Shown here piece after piece: positions 36,221 through 44,765 of a stretch of 58,695 bases of DNA. The notes under the pieces are model-generated. The model saw nothing but the letters and a program-made list of their open reading frames with translations. It had not been told where the DNA came from and did no database searches. The DNA comes from Paenibacillus oryzisoli (lineage in GTDB: Bacteria > Bacillota > Bacilli > Paenibacillales > NBRC-103111). The translations under genes and the position numbers were made by a program. How positions within the stretch are numbered: the stretch's first letter is position 1; every line of letters starts with the position of its first letter. The DNA lies in contig NZ_LYPB01000040.1 in assembly GCF_001653565.1 (NCBI RefSeq), forward strand, positions 1-58,695, read 5' to 3'.

Positions 36221-37791
36221 TTCAGAATCCGATACTTCGCGGTTTCCATCCGGATGCTTCCATCATCCGAGTAGACCATGATTATTATATTGCAACATCG
36301 ACGTTCGAGTGGTTTCCGGGCGTGCTCATTCATCACTCGCGGGATTTAATGAATTGGCGGCCTTTGGTCCGTCCCCTGGATCGTCTCAGCCAATTGGATT
36401 TGCGCGGCGTGCCAAGCTCAGGCGGTATTTGGGCGCCATCATTAAGCTATGATAATGGCACGTATTACTTATGTTTTACGAATGTCGTAGGCCGTAAGGG
36501 CGTATATAAGGACTTACACAATTATGTGGTGACGGCACCGTCGATTACAGGGCCTTGGTCAGATCCGATTTATCTGAACGCAAGCGGTTTTGATCACTTT
36601 TTGTACCATGACACGGATGGCCGTAAGTATGTGTTTAATATGCAGTGGGATTTTCGTAAAAATAAACGCAGATTCGCCGGCATTGTCATGCAGGAGTTTA
36701 GTTTGGCGGAAGGCAAGCTGATCGGAGCTATCAAGCAGGTTACGGAAGGCACGGACCTAGGCGTAACGGAAGGGCCGATGGTGTACAAGAAGGACGGATA
36801 TTACTATTTGTTGCTGGCCGAAGGCGGAACGGGCCCGATGCACGCCGCGACGCTCATGCGAGCTGAGTCGATAGACGGTCCGTATGAAGTCGATCCCGAC
36901 TATCCGATCATGACGACAAGAACAAGCCCTGATCATCCACTGCAAAATGCGGGACATGGTTCTTTGGTGCAAACGCAGTTAGGCGATTGGTACATGGTGT
37001 TTATCTGTTCGCGTCCGCTCAAAGACGGAAGTGGGCTTAGTCCATTAGGCAGGGAGACTTCGCTGCAAAAGGTCGTCTGGACGCAGGAGGGTTGGCTGCG
37101 TTTGGCATCAGGCGGAAAGCAGCCACAGCTGCTGATTCCGGAGACGGAGCTAACGCCGCACCCTTGGATGCTAGAACCGGTCCGCGATGATTTCGATGAG
37201 CCGCAGCTCAGCATCCACTGGCATTCGCTTCGTGTTCCCTACGACGAGTCATGGATAAGCTTATCTGAGCGCTCTGGATTTATGCGGTTGAGGGGAAGAG
37301 AATCGCTGACCTCCTTGCACAATCAAAGCCTTGTGGCAAGGCGGATTCAAAGTTTCCAGTGCGAGATGACGACGTGCGTGTCGTTCGAGCCGCTTTCTTT
37401 TACCCAAATGGCAGGTCTTGTCCTCTACTATGATGAGTCCGATCATTACTATTTACGCATATCGCATGATGACGAGCTGGGGAAACACCTCGCGATCATC
37501 GTAAGCGATCAAGGACACTATGAAGAGCTGGATGTTTATTTGCCGATTCCAGTAGGAGAGAGCATTTATTTAAAAGCTACGATGGATTTCGAGCAGATTC
37601 AATTCAGTTACTCGCTGGATAGTCATTACTGGCAGTGCATCGGGCCGGCGTTGTATGCAGGTAATCTAGCGGACAGTTATGCGAAGAAATTATCATTTAC
37701 TGGTGCTTTTGTTGGGCTTTGCGCTCAGGATCTAAGAGGCACTAGGCTGCAAGCAGACTTTGATTTCTTTGATTACAAGGAATTGGATTAA
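36214..37791 (+). CDS. Beta-xylosidase (possibly also alpha-arabinofuranosidase), GH43
   Basis: This is a cytoplasmic five-bladed propeller glycosidase of 525 residues that releases xylose from short xylooligosaccharides by inversion. The catalytic trio is at the canonical positions: D14 (FHPDAS, base), D127 (GFDHFLYHD) and E186 (VTEGPMVYK, acid), the same numbers as the Selenomonas ruminantium enzyme. The C-terminal beta-sandwich (about 320-525) is typical of this subgroup and shapes the active site. There is no signal peptide. Its start lies within the end of the GH88 gene. A terminator follows at 37828. Confidence 0.93.
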   Translation: MVIQNPILRGFHPDASIIRVDHDYYIATSTFEWFPGVLIHHSRDLMNWRPLVRPLDRLSQLDLRGVPSSGGIWAPSLSYDNGTYYLCFTNVVGRKGVYKDLHNYVVTAPSITGPWSDPIYLNASGFDHFLYHDTDGRKYVFNMQWDFRKNKRRFAGIVMQEFSLAEGKLIGAIKQVTEGTDLGVTEGPMVYKKDGYYYLLLAEGGTGPMHAATLMRAESIDGPYEVDPDYPIMTTRTSPDHPLQNAGHGSLVQTQLGDWYMVFICSRPLKDGSGLSPLGRETSLQKVVWTQEGWLRLASGGKQPQLLIPETELTPHPWMLEPVRDDFDEPQLSIHWHSLRVPYDESWISLSERSGFMRLRGRESLTSLHNQSLVARRIQSFQCEMTTCVSFEPLSFTQMAGLVLYYDESDHYYLRISHDDELGKHLAIIVSDQGHYEELDVYLPIPVGESIYLKATMDFEQIQFSYSLDSHYWQCIGPALYAGNLADSYAKKLSFTGAFVGLCAQDLRGTRLQADFDFFDYKELD

Positions 37792-37827
37792 TAGCGACGC
37801 GCAAATAAATGATAGTGCAATGAATGT

Positions 37828-37866
37828 AAATCGTCAGTTTCCTTAGAGGAACTGGCGATTTTTTCT
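37828..37866 (+). terminator. Terminator of the GH88-GH43 operon
   Basis: AAATCGTCAGTTTCC pairs with GGAACTGGCGATTT and is followed by a T-run. The remaining 120 bases before the next gene hold only its leader. Confidence 0.85.
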
Positions 37867-37989
37867 CTATCTTTAAGGAATAAGTAAAGAAAAAAGGGTT
37901 TCCTGTAGAAGGGTGGAAGTAAATGGAATGAGTTATTGTACGAGGAAGACGATACTGCACATAGATTTGAAACCCATGGAGGCTTATAA

Positions 37990-39072
37990 ATGATGAGAAA
38001 CAAATTGATAACTTCGCTTGTCCTAATGGCAAGTATATTAGTGCCGACAAATTCCATGGCTAATGGAACTCTTATTGAAGACGCTAGACTAGAGTCAGCT
38101 ATAAAAAGTAAGTTGAACGTTACTGAATTAACTAAAGAGAATCTGAGTGAGTTGCAATACCTGCTAATATATAAGGACAATAATATAAAATCATTAAATG
38201 GAATGGAGTATGCAACTAATCTCGGGCAATTTTTAGTACAATACAATCAGATCTCTGATTTAAAGCCAATTGCAAATTTAACAAATCTATGGTTTCTAAG
38301 TCTAAATCATAACGAAATAACAGATATTTCTGCTGTAGCTAATCTGAAAAGACTTAATACCTTAGGTTTGGATTTTAACAATATCATAGATATCCGTGCA
38401 TTAAAGGGGCTGAAAATTGGAAGTTTGTCTTTGGAAAGTAATCCATATTTAAAAGATATTTCAGTTATGAATCAGATGCAAAATATCCATAAACTGGACC
38501 TAGCCAATACTTCCGTTGCTGATCTGACGCCATTAATACATCATCCGATCAACTCCTTGAACATTTGTGATACCGAGATCTCAGACTTGTCTCCATTAAC
38601 AAAAATCCAGAGTTTAAAGACGTTATATTTGAAGAATCTACCGTTAGACACAAGAGCAGAAGAAGTATTAACACTTTTGAAGGATAAAGGTGTAGAAATT
38701 GTTGTTCCTGATGAATTGATGTCCAAAAGCAACATTAAAGTGAATGGTGAAATACAAAAATTTGATGTAGCTCCTACACTTTCCTATGTTCGAACTATGA
38801 TGCCTATGAGAACCATCTTTGAGCTTTTAGGCGCCGAAGTAAGCTGGGACGAAAAGACGAAGAGTATACTAGCAAAAACAAACACTAATGTAGTGAGTTT
38901 AACACTAGGATCAAGAAAAGTAGTGGTGAACGATAAAGACTTTTATTTTGAAGTTAAACCACAACTGTATAAGGACACAACAATGGTACCGCTTCGCTTT
39001 ATAACGGAAACATTAGGAGCATCTTTGGAGTGGGAAGAATTAACTTCTACGATTAACATTAAAACGAAATAG
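37990..39072 (+). CDS. Exported leucine-rich-repeat protein with copper-amine-oxidase-N (stalk) domain
   Basis: This protein has 360 residues. A signal peptide (about 1-25) is followed by 22-residue internalin-type leucine-rich repeats (about 60-215, with units such as LTNLWFLSLNHNEITDISAVANL). A C-terminal Cu_amine_oxidN1 domain (about 245-360) carries two copies of a PMRTIFELLGAEVSWDE / PLRFITETLGASLEWEE pattern. This second domain is common in secreted proteins of Paenibacillus and is thought to bind surface components. The start ATG has GGAGG 7 bases upstream. AT content is higher than in the neighbouring genes. Its function is unknown; surface binding is likely. It is unrelated to the sugar operons on either side. 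Confidence 0.88.
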   Translation: MMRNKLITSLVLMASILVPTNSMANGTLIEDARLESAIKSKLNVTELTKENLSELQYLLIYKDNNIKSLNGMEYATNLGQFLVQYNQISDLKPIANLTNLWFLSLNHNEITDISAVANLKRLNTLGLDFNNIIDIRALKGLKIGSLSLESNPYLKDISVMNQMQNIHKLDLANTSVADLTPLIHHPINSLNICDTEISDLSPLTKIQSLKTLYLKNLPLDTRAEEVLTLLKDKGVEIVVPDELMSKSNIKVNGEIQKFDVAPTLSYVRTMMPMRTIFELLGAEVSWDEKTKSILAKTNTNVVSLTLGSRKVVVNDKDFYFEVKPQLYKDTTMVPLRFITETLGASLEWEELTSTINIKTK

Positions 39073-39075
39073 TGT

Positions 39076-39246
39076 AGGAAGCTCCAGTACTTGCAAGCTA
39101 TTACTTCCCCACTTGTTGGAATTGCCGGTGAGTATTCCGCCATTCCTTTTGGTATTATGATATGTACAACCAGTGTACTGGCCATCGTCGTCTATATCGT
39201 CCTTATTAGGAAGGTGGAGACTGTAGGCGTTGTAAGCAACACATAA
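39076..39246 (+). pseudogene. C-terminal remnant of an MFS multidrug transporter
   Basis: The frame directly after the LRR stop codon reads on without a start codon. It encodes about 56 residues: LQYLQAITSPLVGIAGEYSA, then IPFGIMICTTSVLAIVVYIV and LIRKVETVGVVSNT, stopping at 39244-39246. This is the last loop and helix of a Bcr/CflA-like drug efflux transporter. It has no promoter or ribosome site. The rest of the gene is absent, so a deletion or recombination joined it to the LRR gene. Confidence 0.7.
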
Positions 39247-39279
39247 CAATTACGTAACTCACAAGGAGGCTGATAGAAA

Positions 39280-39678
39280 ATGGAAATTAGAAAAGTCGGG
39301 TCACAACCTTCAGGCAAAGGACCATCGGAGTATTTCACGGGTACGGTTCGCATTGATCCACTGATAGAAGCAGCAGAGCCTGCTCGTGTAGCAGGAGCAA
39401 GTGTTACTTTCGAGCCAGGTGCGCGGACAGCATGGCATACGCATCCACTCGGTCAGACGTTAATCGTAACGTCAGGAAAAGGATGGGTTCAACGATGGGG
39501 AGGTCAGATCGAGGAGATTAGTCCTGGTGATGTAGTTTGGTTCCCGCCTGGCGAGAAACACTGGCACGGAGCTTCGCCAACCACAGCTATGGTGCATATA
39601 GCGATTCAAGAGCGACTGAATGGGAAAGCTGTAGAATGGATGGAGAAAGTCAGTGACGATCAATACCAAATGCAATGA
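39280..39678 (+). CDS. Small cupin-domain protein
   Basis: This is a 132-residue single-domain cupin. It has the metal-binding motif 1 [16 protein letters not shown] (two His, Gln) and motif 2 [17 protein letters not shown]. Members of this group often sit beside transporters or carboxymuconolactone-decarboxylase-like proteins; their reactions are mostly unknown. The start ATG has AAGGAGG upstream. It probably once followed the transporter whose tail survives at 39076-39246. Confidence 0.85.
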   Translation: MEIRKVGSQPSGKGPSEYFTGTVRIDPLIEAAEPARVAGASVTFEPGARTAWHTHPLGQTLIVTSGKGWVQRWGGQIEEISPGDVVWFPPGEKHWHGASPTTAMVHIAIQERLNGKAVEWMEKVSDDQYQMQ

Positions 39679-39704
39679 TGTAATTATAATCAAATGTCAA
39701 ACAA

Positions 39705-39746
39705 CAAAAACGGAGCTCCGCGGCGGGTTAGCAGGCTCCGTTTTCC
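39705..39746. terminator. Bidirectional terminator between cupin and AraC genes
   Basis: AAAACGGAGC pairs with GGCTCCGTTTT, with A-runs and T-runs on both sides, between convergent genes. Confidence 0.75.
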
Positions 39747-39752
39747 AATTAA

Positions 39753-40652
39753 TTATGGCGTATCGAATTGAAAACTAAGCTCCTTCATTACTTTCCTACG
39801 ATATACGCCAGGGGTAACGCCAGTGAATTTCTTGAACAATTTATGAAAATAAGGCAAGCTCTCATATCCGCAATTGTGCGCAATCGTATCAATACCTAAA
39901 TCGGTCGTTAACAGAAGTTCCTTAGCAGTTGAAATTCGCTTGGCGTTCACATAGTCGGTGATATTCATACCCGTTAATTGTTTAAACACCCTAGATAAAT
40001 GAGCGGCTGAGACTGATGTATGCTTCGCTAGAGACGAAAGTCCAACGCTTTGGTCTGTGTGAAACTGGTCTAGATATTGAAGTATGTTGAGTAACCAGGA
40101 GGGGCCGACATCGGACTCAGCCAGTTGATGGCGGGAATCTTTCAATATCAAACGATTAATGATAATTAAGAGGCTATTTAAATGTAGCTGAACTGCGTAT
40201 CTAAAACCAGCTTCGTGTCGTTCCAATTCTTCATGAAGTTGGTTGAATTTATCTTCAATAAGGGGGCGCACGGCTGCTGGGATCACAAGCTTATAGCTCT
40301 TATACTTGCGGGCACGCTCAAAAACTTGCATATTCGTGAACGAATCACCAGCTGAATAATGTCCGATCAGTTGCGGATCAAAATAGACAGCGGTGGCTGT
40401 AACTGGAGATTCAGAATCAGGCAATGCCTGATGAATGGTATTGCCAGGAATGATGAAGAAGTCTCCTTCATTCATCTCATAGAGCATTTGGTTTAAGAAG
40501 AATGTCCCTTTTCCACTATACACATACACCAATTCGTACCGATCATGCAGATGTTCGGGTAGTTCTCGATTTGGTGTTTTGGTGTCCTTAAATACAAGGT
40601 CAAACGGCAGGAGGTGGTCGTTAAAAAAGTTCTTTATCAGTGGGTTTTGCAC
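39753..40652 (-). CDS. AraC family transcriptional regulator with cupin sensor
   Basis: This regulator has 299 residues. An N-terminal cupin (about 20-95, HLHDRYELVYVYSGKGTFFL and GDFFIIPGNTIHQAL) is followed by a C-terminal double HTH (about 195-290, VGLSSLAKHTSVSAAHLSRVFKQ and IDTIAHNCGYESLPYFHKLFKK). It starts at GTG 40652 behind GGGAGG. It is divergent from the UxaA-like gene, with 168 bases between starts, and probably controls it. The inducer is likely a sugar or sugar acid of that pathway. Confidence 0.9.
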   Translation of the reverse strand: MQNPLIKNFFNDHLLPFDLVFKDTKTPNRELPEHLHDRYELVYVYSGKGTFFLNQMLYEMNEGDFFIIPGNTIHQALPDSESPVTATAVYFDPQLIGHYSAGDSFTNMQVFERARKYKSYKLVIPAAVRPLIEDKFNQLHEELERHEAGFRYAVQLHLNSLLIIINRLILKDSRHQLAESDVGPSWLLNILQYLDQFHTDQSVGLSSLAKHTSVSAAHLSRVFKQLTGMNITDYVNAKRISTAKELLLTTDLGIDTIAHNCGYESLPYFHKLFKKFTGVTPGVYRRKVMKELSFQFDTP

Positions 40653-40741
40653 CTTGTGAACCTCCCTAGTTCAGCTTGCTTGATTTTTATTCCGTATTTA
40701 TAGAATATCAAAATAGAGTATGTTTGTGCAAAGGTAAAGAA

Positions 40742-40769
40742 TTAACAAATGCCATAATCTTGGTACAAT
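40742..40769 (+). promoter_or_regulatory. Candidate promoter of the UxaA-like/aldo-keto reductase operon
   Basis: TTAACA (40742-40747) and TACAAT (40764-40769, preceded by TGG) are separated by 16 bases. They lie in the divergent intergenic region, 51 bases before the start codon. Confidence 0.5.
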
Positions 40770-40820
40770 ATGAGGTATATACTCGGAAATAGAAATTTTC
40801 ATCAAAGGAGTCAATCATCG

Positions 40821-43526
40821 ATGGACGTTGTTTACCAATTTGAAGAAGTAGCGAGACTTCCCTTGCCCGAGGATAACTGCGCCGTTGCGATTCGCCAATT
40901 GAACGCGGGAACCGTTATTCTATATGAAGGTCAATCCCTTACCTTGGATTATACCGTAATGGAAGGCCATCGGTTTGCTGTGAAAGCGATTGCAGCTGGT
41001 GAAAATCTACTCTCGTGGCATTTGCCTTTTGGAATAGCGCTTAAACCGATTCAACCCGGTCATTACGTAATCAATGAAACCGTATTGGAAGCGCTTAGTG
41101 TGCGCCAGTTGACATTCGCAGTGCCAGATGCGCCCAATTTCGGTGATCAAATTCCTCCATACATCTTTGATGAGGAGAACTTCCAGCCAGCTCCAGCTTC
41201 GCCAGCTTATACGGAGACGCCTACGTTCATGGGCTATCGCCGCCATGAAGATCGCGGAGTTGGTACACGGAATTACATCGTATTGCTCGGTACCACCTCG
41301 CACACGGGGAGTTATGTGAATGAGCTTGCTGCTCGTCTACAAGCCGATTGGAAGAACGATTCAAATATAGACGGGATAGTTCCCGTCGCGCACACGGAAG
41401 GCGGCATTGAGAAGCCGAATAACGTGGAGTTGCTGCTAAGGACTCTCGCGGGGTTCATGGTCAACCCGAACGTTGGCGCGGTATTAGTAGTCGATTATGG
41501 GAATGAGTCGGTAACGAACAAGATGGTGGAAGCTTACGCTCACGAACATAACTACCCGATCGACGAAGTGCTTCACAAGTTCGTTTCACTCACAGGGAGT
41601 TTTGAGGAGGAGCTGCTTAAAGGTGAAGCGTTAGTACGAGAATGGCTGCCAACGGTCAGTGCCATGCAGCGGACACCAGAATCCATCCGTCACTTGCGAT
41701 TTGGTTTGCAGTGCGGCGGTTCAGACGCATTTTCTGGCGTATCCGCCAATCCCCTCCTCGGCTGGATCTCGGAGCAATTGGTTCGTTACGGCGGTGGGGC
41801 TAGCTTGGCCGAAACCGATGAATTGATTGGCGCAGAGCCCCATGTGTTGTCCAAAGTGCGCAACGTGGAAACCGCTCGCAAATTTCTGGAGCTTGTGAAT
41901 CGATTTAAGGAACGTACATCCTGGCACGGAACTAGCGCAGAAGGCAACCCGTCCGGTGGCAATATGTATCGCGGTTTGTACAACATCTATCTCAAATCCA
42001 TAGGCGCCGCCATGAAGAAAGACCCCACAACCCGAATCGACTTTGCAACCGAGTACGGGGAGATCATGAAGGATGGCGGCTACTATTTCATGGACAGCCC
42101 AGGCAATGATCTGGAGAGTATCGCTGGACAAGTGGCAGCAGGCTGCAATGTCATCTTCTTTACGACGGGCAATGGTTCGATCACGAACTTTCCGTATGTG
42201 CCAACTGTCAAAGTGGTCACGACAACTCGCCGCTTCCAATTGTTGTCGAACGATATGGATGTGAACGCGGGGCAGTATCTGGAAGGCAAGTCGATGGAAG
42301 AGCTGGGCCAGGAAGTGTTTGAACTAGCGATCCGAATTGCATCTGGACAGCGAAGTGTCGGCGAAAAGGCAGGTCATGCTCAGGTACAGATTTGGCGTAA
42401 CTGGCAGCAGAGCGATGCGAGCCAGCTCAAGACGCTGCTTCACCCTCCTGTACCGACTGGAGCTCCGATAGAAATTGGGGATTGGGCTGCTGTAACGACA
42501 GTTGACCCGATTCAGTTTTCTTTTACACGCCATCGGGATCGACAATCTAGTGATAGCATCGGCTTGATCGTGCCGACAAGTCTTTGTGCGGGACAGGTCG
42601 CGGGCATGATTACACGGAGTCTGAATAAACAAGGAACAGGGCAGCCCGAACTCTCACGCTTTGTCACATTGGCGCACACAGAAGGCTGCGGCACATCAGG
42701 AGGGCCAGCTGAATCGCTGTTTGCCCGTACGATGATCGGTTATATGACGCATCCGATGGTGGAGCATTGTTTGCTTCTGGAGCATGGTTGCGAGAAAACG
42801 CATAACGACTACATGCGCCATCAGATGGAAGTGATGGGCGTCGATGCGAGCCGGCTCGGTTATGCCAGCATTCAACTCGACGGTGGTATTGCCAAGGTGA
42901 GTGAGAAGGTCGAATCTTGGTTCGCCGATCGAGTGACTGCAGCTGCTCCAGCGGAGAAGGTGACGGTCGGTCTAGACGGACTGCGGATCGGTATCGTAAG
43001 TGTTGGCCCCGTTTCGGAAGATGCGGCGGAGCAGTTGGCACTACTAACCAAGATAATTGTCGGGGCAGGAGGTATGGTCGTCGTTCCCGAGAACAGTGAG
43101 TTGCTTACTGCAGCTGCGTTCGGCAAGCATCTATTGAACGTGTCCCAAGTTCAGCCGTCTATCGCTTACGGGGAACATGTCCGCCATAATGGATTCCACA
43201 TCATGGAGACCCCTACAACGCATGGGGTAGAGACGATAACAGGACTCGCTGCAACAGGGGTGGAATTAATCATTGCGTTGATCGGTGATCGTCCGATGCA
43301 GACACACCCTTTCGTCCCGATGCTGCAAATAACTTCGGAGCAGGACGTGCTGCGTAACTATCAGCAAGATGTTGATTTGGTGTTGGCGGGTAACCCGAGC
43401 TTATGGGGGAATCATATTCTCGAGCGCAGCAAACAAATTTTGGAACATACGTATGTACCACGTCTCTATCTACAAGGAAATATCGATTTTCAAATGACGC
43501 GGGGCTTCCTAGGCGTGTCGTTATAA
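40821..43526 (+). CDS. Double-length UxaA/GarD family sugar-acid dehydratase-like protein
   Basis: This is a cytoplasmic protein of 901 residues; altronate dehydratases (UxaA) have about 500. An N-terminal SAF-like domain (about 1-100) is followed by a complete UxaA core (about 130-550) with YRRHEDRGVGTRNYI, VAHTEGGIEK, GLQCGGSDAFSGVSANP and FFTTGNGS. A C-terminal third (about 565-901) again resembles the first part of a UxaA core (LAHTEGCGTSGGPAESLFARTM), so it looks like a partial internal duplication. I chose ATG 40821 because AAAGGAG precedes it. It begins an operon with the aldo/keto reductase 31 bases downstream. The likely reaction is dehydration of an aldonate such as fuconate or altronate to the 2-keto-3-deoxy acid; the exact substrate is open. 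Confidence 0.82.
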   Translation: MDVVYQFEEVARLPLPEDNCAVAIRQLNAGTVILYEGQSLTLDYTVMEGHRFAVKAIAAGENLLSWHLPFGIALKPIQPGHYVINETVLEALSVRQLTFAVPDAPNFGDQIPPYIFDEENFQPAPASPAYTETPTFMGYRRHEDRGVGTRNYIVLLGTTSHTGSYVNELAARLQADWKNDSNIDGIVPVAHTEGGIEKPNNVELLLRTLAGFMVNPNVGAVLVVDYGNESVTNKMVEAYAHEHNYPIDEVLHKFVSLTGSFEEELLKGEALVREWLPTVSAMQRTPESIRHLRFGLQCGGSDAFSGVSANPLLGWISEQLVRYGGGASLAETDELIGAEPHVLSKVRNVETARKFLELVNRFKERTSWHGTSAEGNPSGGNMYRGLYNIYLKSIGAAMKKDPTTRIDFATEYGEIMKDGGYYFMDSPGNDLESIAGQVAAGCNVIFFTTGNGSITNFPYVPTVKVVTTTRRFQLLSNDMDVNAGQYLEGKSMEELGQEVFELAIRIASGQRSVGEKAGHAQVQIWRNWQQSDASQLKTLLHPPVPTGAPIEIGDWAAVTTVDPIQFSFTRHRDRQSSDSIGLIVPTSLCAGQVAGMITRSLNKQGTGQPELSRFVTLAHTEGCGTSGGPAESLFARTMIGYMTHPMVEHCLLLEHGCEKTHNDYMRHQMEVMGVDASRLGYASIQLDGGIAKVSEKVESWFADRVTAAAPAEKVTVGLDGLRIGIVSVGPVSEDAAEQLALLTKIIVGAGGMVVVPENSELLTAAAFGKHLLNVSQVQPSIAYGEHVRHNGFHIMETPTTHGVETITGLAATGVELIIALIGDRPMQTHPFVPMLQITSEQDVLRNYQQDVDLVLAGNPSLWGNHILERSKQILEHTYVPRLYLQGNIDFQMTRGFLGVSL

Positions 43527-43557
43527 TGCCGATCATATAGAAAGTGAGGAACACACC

Positions 43558-44523
43558 ATGTCGAACGAATTATTAACCAAACGCCAGCTTGGCAGTACCG
43601 GCTTACTCGTAACACCGCTATGTATTGGAGCTGCTCCACTCGGGGATATGCCAGAAACTTTTCAATATAGTATTTCGGAAGAACAAGCGCTGGAGACGCT
43701 GCGCAGCGCCTTCGAAAGTTCAATCAACTTTCTCGATACGGCTGCGGCATATGGCGAAGGAGAGAGCGAGCGGCGAATCGGCAAGGCGATTCAAGCGAAT
43801 GGCGGACTTCCGGCTGGATTCATACTGGCAACCAAAGCCGACCGCGACTTCAATACAGGAGATTTCAGCGGCGAACAGATCAAACGCTCCATCGAAGGAA
43901 GTCTCGAACGTTTAGGACTTGACCGTCTGCAATATGTTTATATCCACGATCCAGAACACAGTACCTTCGAGAATGTGATGGGAGCAGGCGGGCCGTTAGA
44001 AGTGCTACAAAAATTCCAAGAGCAGGGAGTCATCGATCACATCGGTATGTCCGGCGGACCGATCGATATGCTCATTCGCTATGTTGAAACGGGAGCGTTC
44101 AGCGCAGTTGAAACCCACAATCGTTATACACTTCTTAATCGAGCAGCCGAACCTTTGCTTGATGTCGCAAGTCGCTTGGGGGTAGCAGTCGTTAATGCCG
44201 CTCCGTATGGCAGCGGCATATTGGCCAAAGGACCGGATGCATACGCCCGTTATGCTTATAGCGATGCGCCGCCAACTGTATTGGAGAGGGCGCGTAAGTA
44301 CGCCAAGATTTGCCAGGAATACGATGTTCCGCTGGCTGCCGCCGCACTTCAATTCTCGCTTCGCGACCCGCGAATCGTCAGCACTGTTGTCGGCATGTCG
44401 AAGCCGGATCGGGTAGCTCAAACCATCGAACTCGCGAATTTCCCGATCCCTCCGGAGCTGTGGTCGGCGTTTGAAGTCATCGGATTCGATACAGATGATC
44501 CCGAAAAGGATCGCGTTCTGTAG
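43558..44523 (+). CDS. Aldo/keto reductase, probable aldose (L-fucose-type) dehydrogenase
   Basis: This is a 321-residue cytoplasmic TIM-barrel NAD(P)-dependent enzyme. The catalytic tetrad is visible: D60 and Y65 in NFLDTAAAYGEGES, K93 in ILATKAD and H130 in YVYIHDPE. The sequence belongs to the D-threo-aldose/L-fucose/pyridoxal dehydrogenase branch. In context it would oxidise a free sugar to the lactone that the amidohydrolase downstream opens. The start ATG follows GTGAGGA, 31 bases after the UxaA-like gene. A terminator lies downstream. Confidence 0.88.
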   Translation: MSNELLTKRQLGSTGLLVTPLCIGAAPLGDMPETFQYSISEEQALETLRSAFESSINFLDTAAAYGEGESERRIGKAIQANGGLPAGFILATKADRDFNTGDFSGEQIKRSIEGSLERLGLDRLQYVYIHDPEHSTFENVMGAGGPLEVLQKFQEQGVIDHIGMSGGPIDMLIRYVETGAFSAVETHNRYTLLNRAAEPLLDVASRLGVAVVNAAPYGSGILAKGPDAYARYAYSDAPPTVLERARKYAKICQEYDVPLAAAALQFSLRDPRIVSTVVGMSKPDRVAQTIELANFPIPPELWSAFEVIGFDTDDPEKDRVL

Positions 44524-44580
44524 ATCAAATTGTGACCGAGTCCCCTGGGGGATTCATCGTTAATCGGATCCATAAACTCG

Positions 44581-44614
44581 TCCCGAAGAGTATGGCTTTG
44601 GGGCGGGATTTTAT
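44581..44614 (+). terminator. Terminator after the aldo/keto reductase gene
   Basis: TCCCGAAG and CTTTGGGGCGGGA pair imperfectly and are followed by TTTTATT. A second GC-rich stem (GAGTCCCC / GGGGATTC) lies just upstream at 44539-44556. Confidence 0.55.
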
Positions 44615-44664
44615 TAACTTCTTAATTGCGTGGTGGTATTCCCTCATTAGCTCTCATCATCTCG

Positions 44665-44693
44665 TTGACAAAAAATGAAAGAGCATTTAGTAT
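44665..44693 (+). promoter_or_regulatory. Sigma-A promoter of the lactonase gene
   Basis: TTGACA (44665-44670) and TAGTAT (44688-44693) are separated by 17 bases. The GntR-type operator starts 4 bases after the -10, overlapping the expected transcription start. Confidence 0.7.
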
Positions 44694-44697
44694 TAAA

Positions 44698-44709
44698 ATC
44701 ATACACGAT
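44698..44709 (+). promoter_or_regulatory. GntR operator copy 1
   Basis: ATCATACACGAT, followed by ATATT, is a pseudo-palindrome (ATC..T..A.GAT) at the transcription start. Near-identical copies lie at 45612 and 46385. Confidence 0.65.
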
Positions 44710-44765
44710 ATATTAAATAAGATTTATTGGAAAAATAAAGAACAGAAACGGAGGAAGACTCGCAA

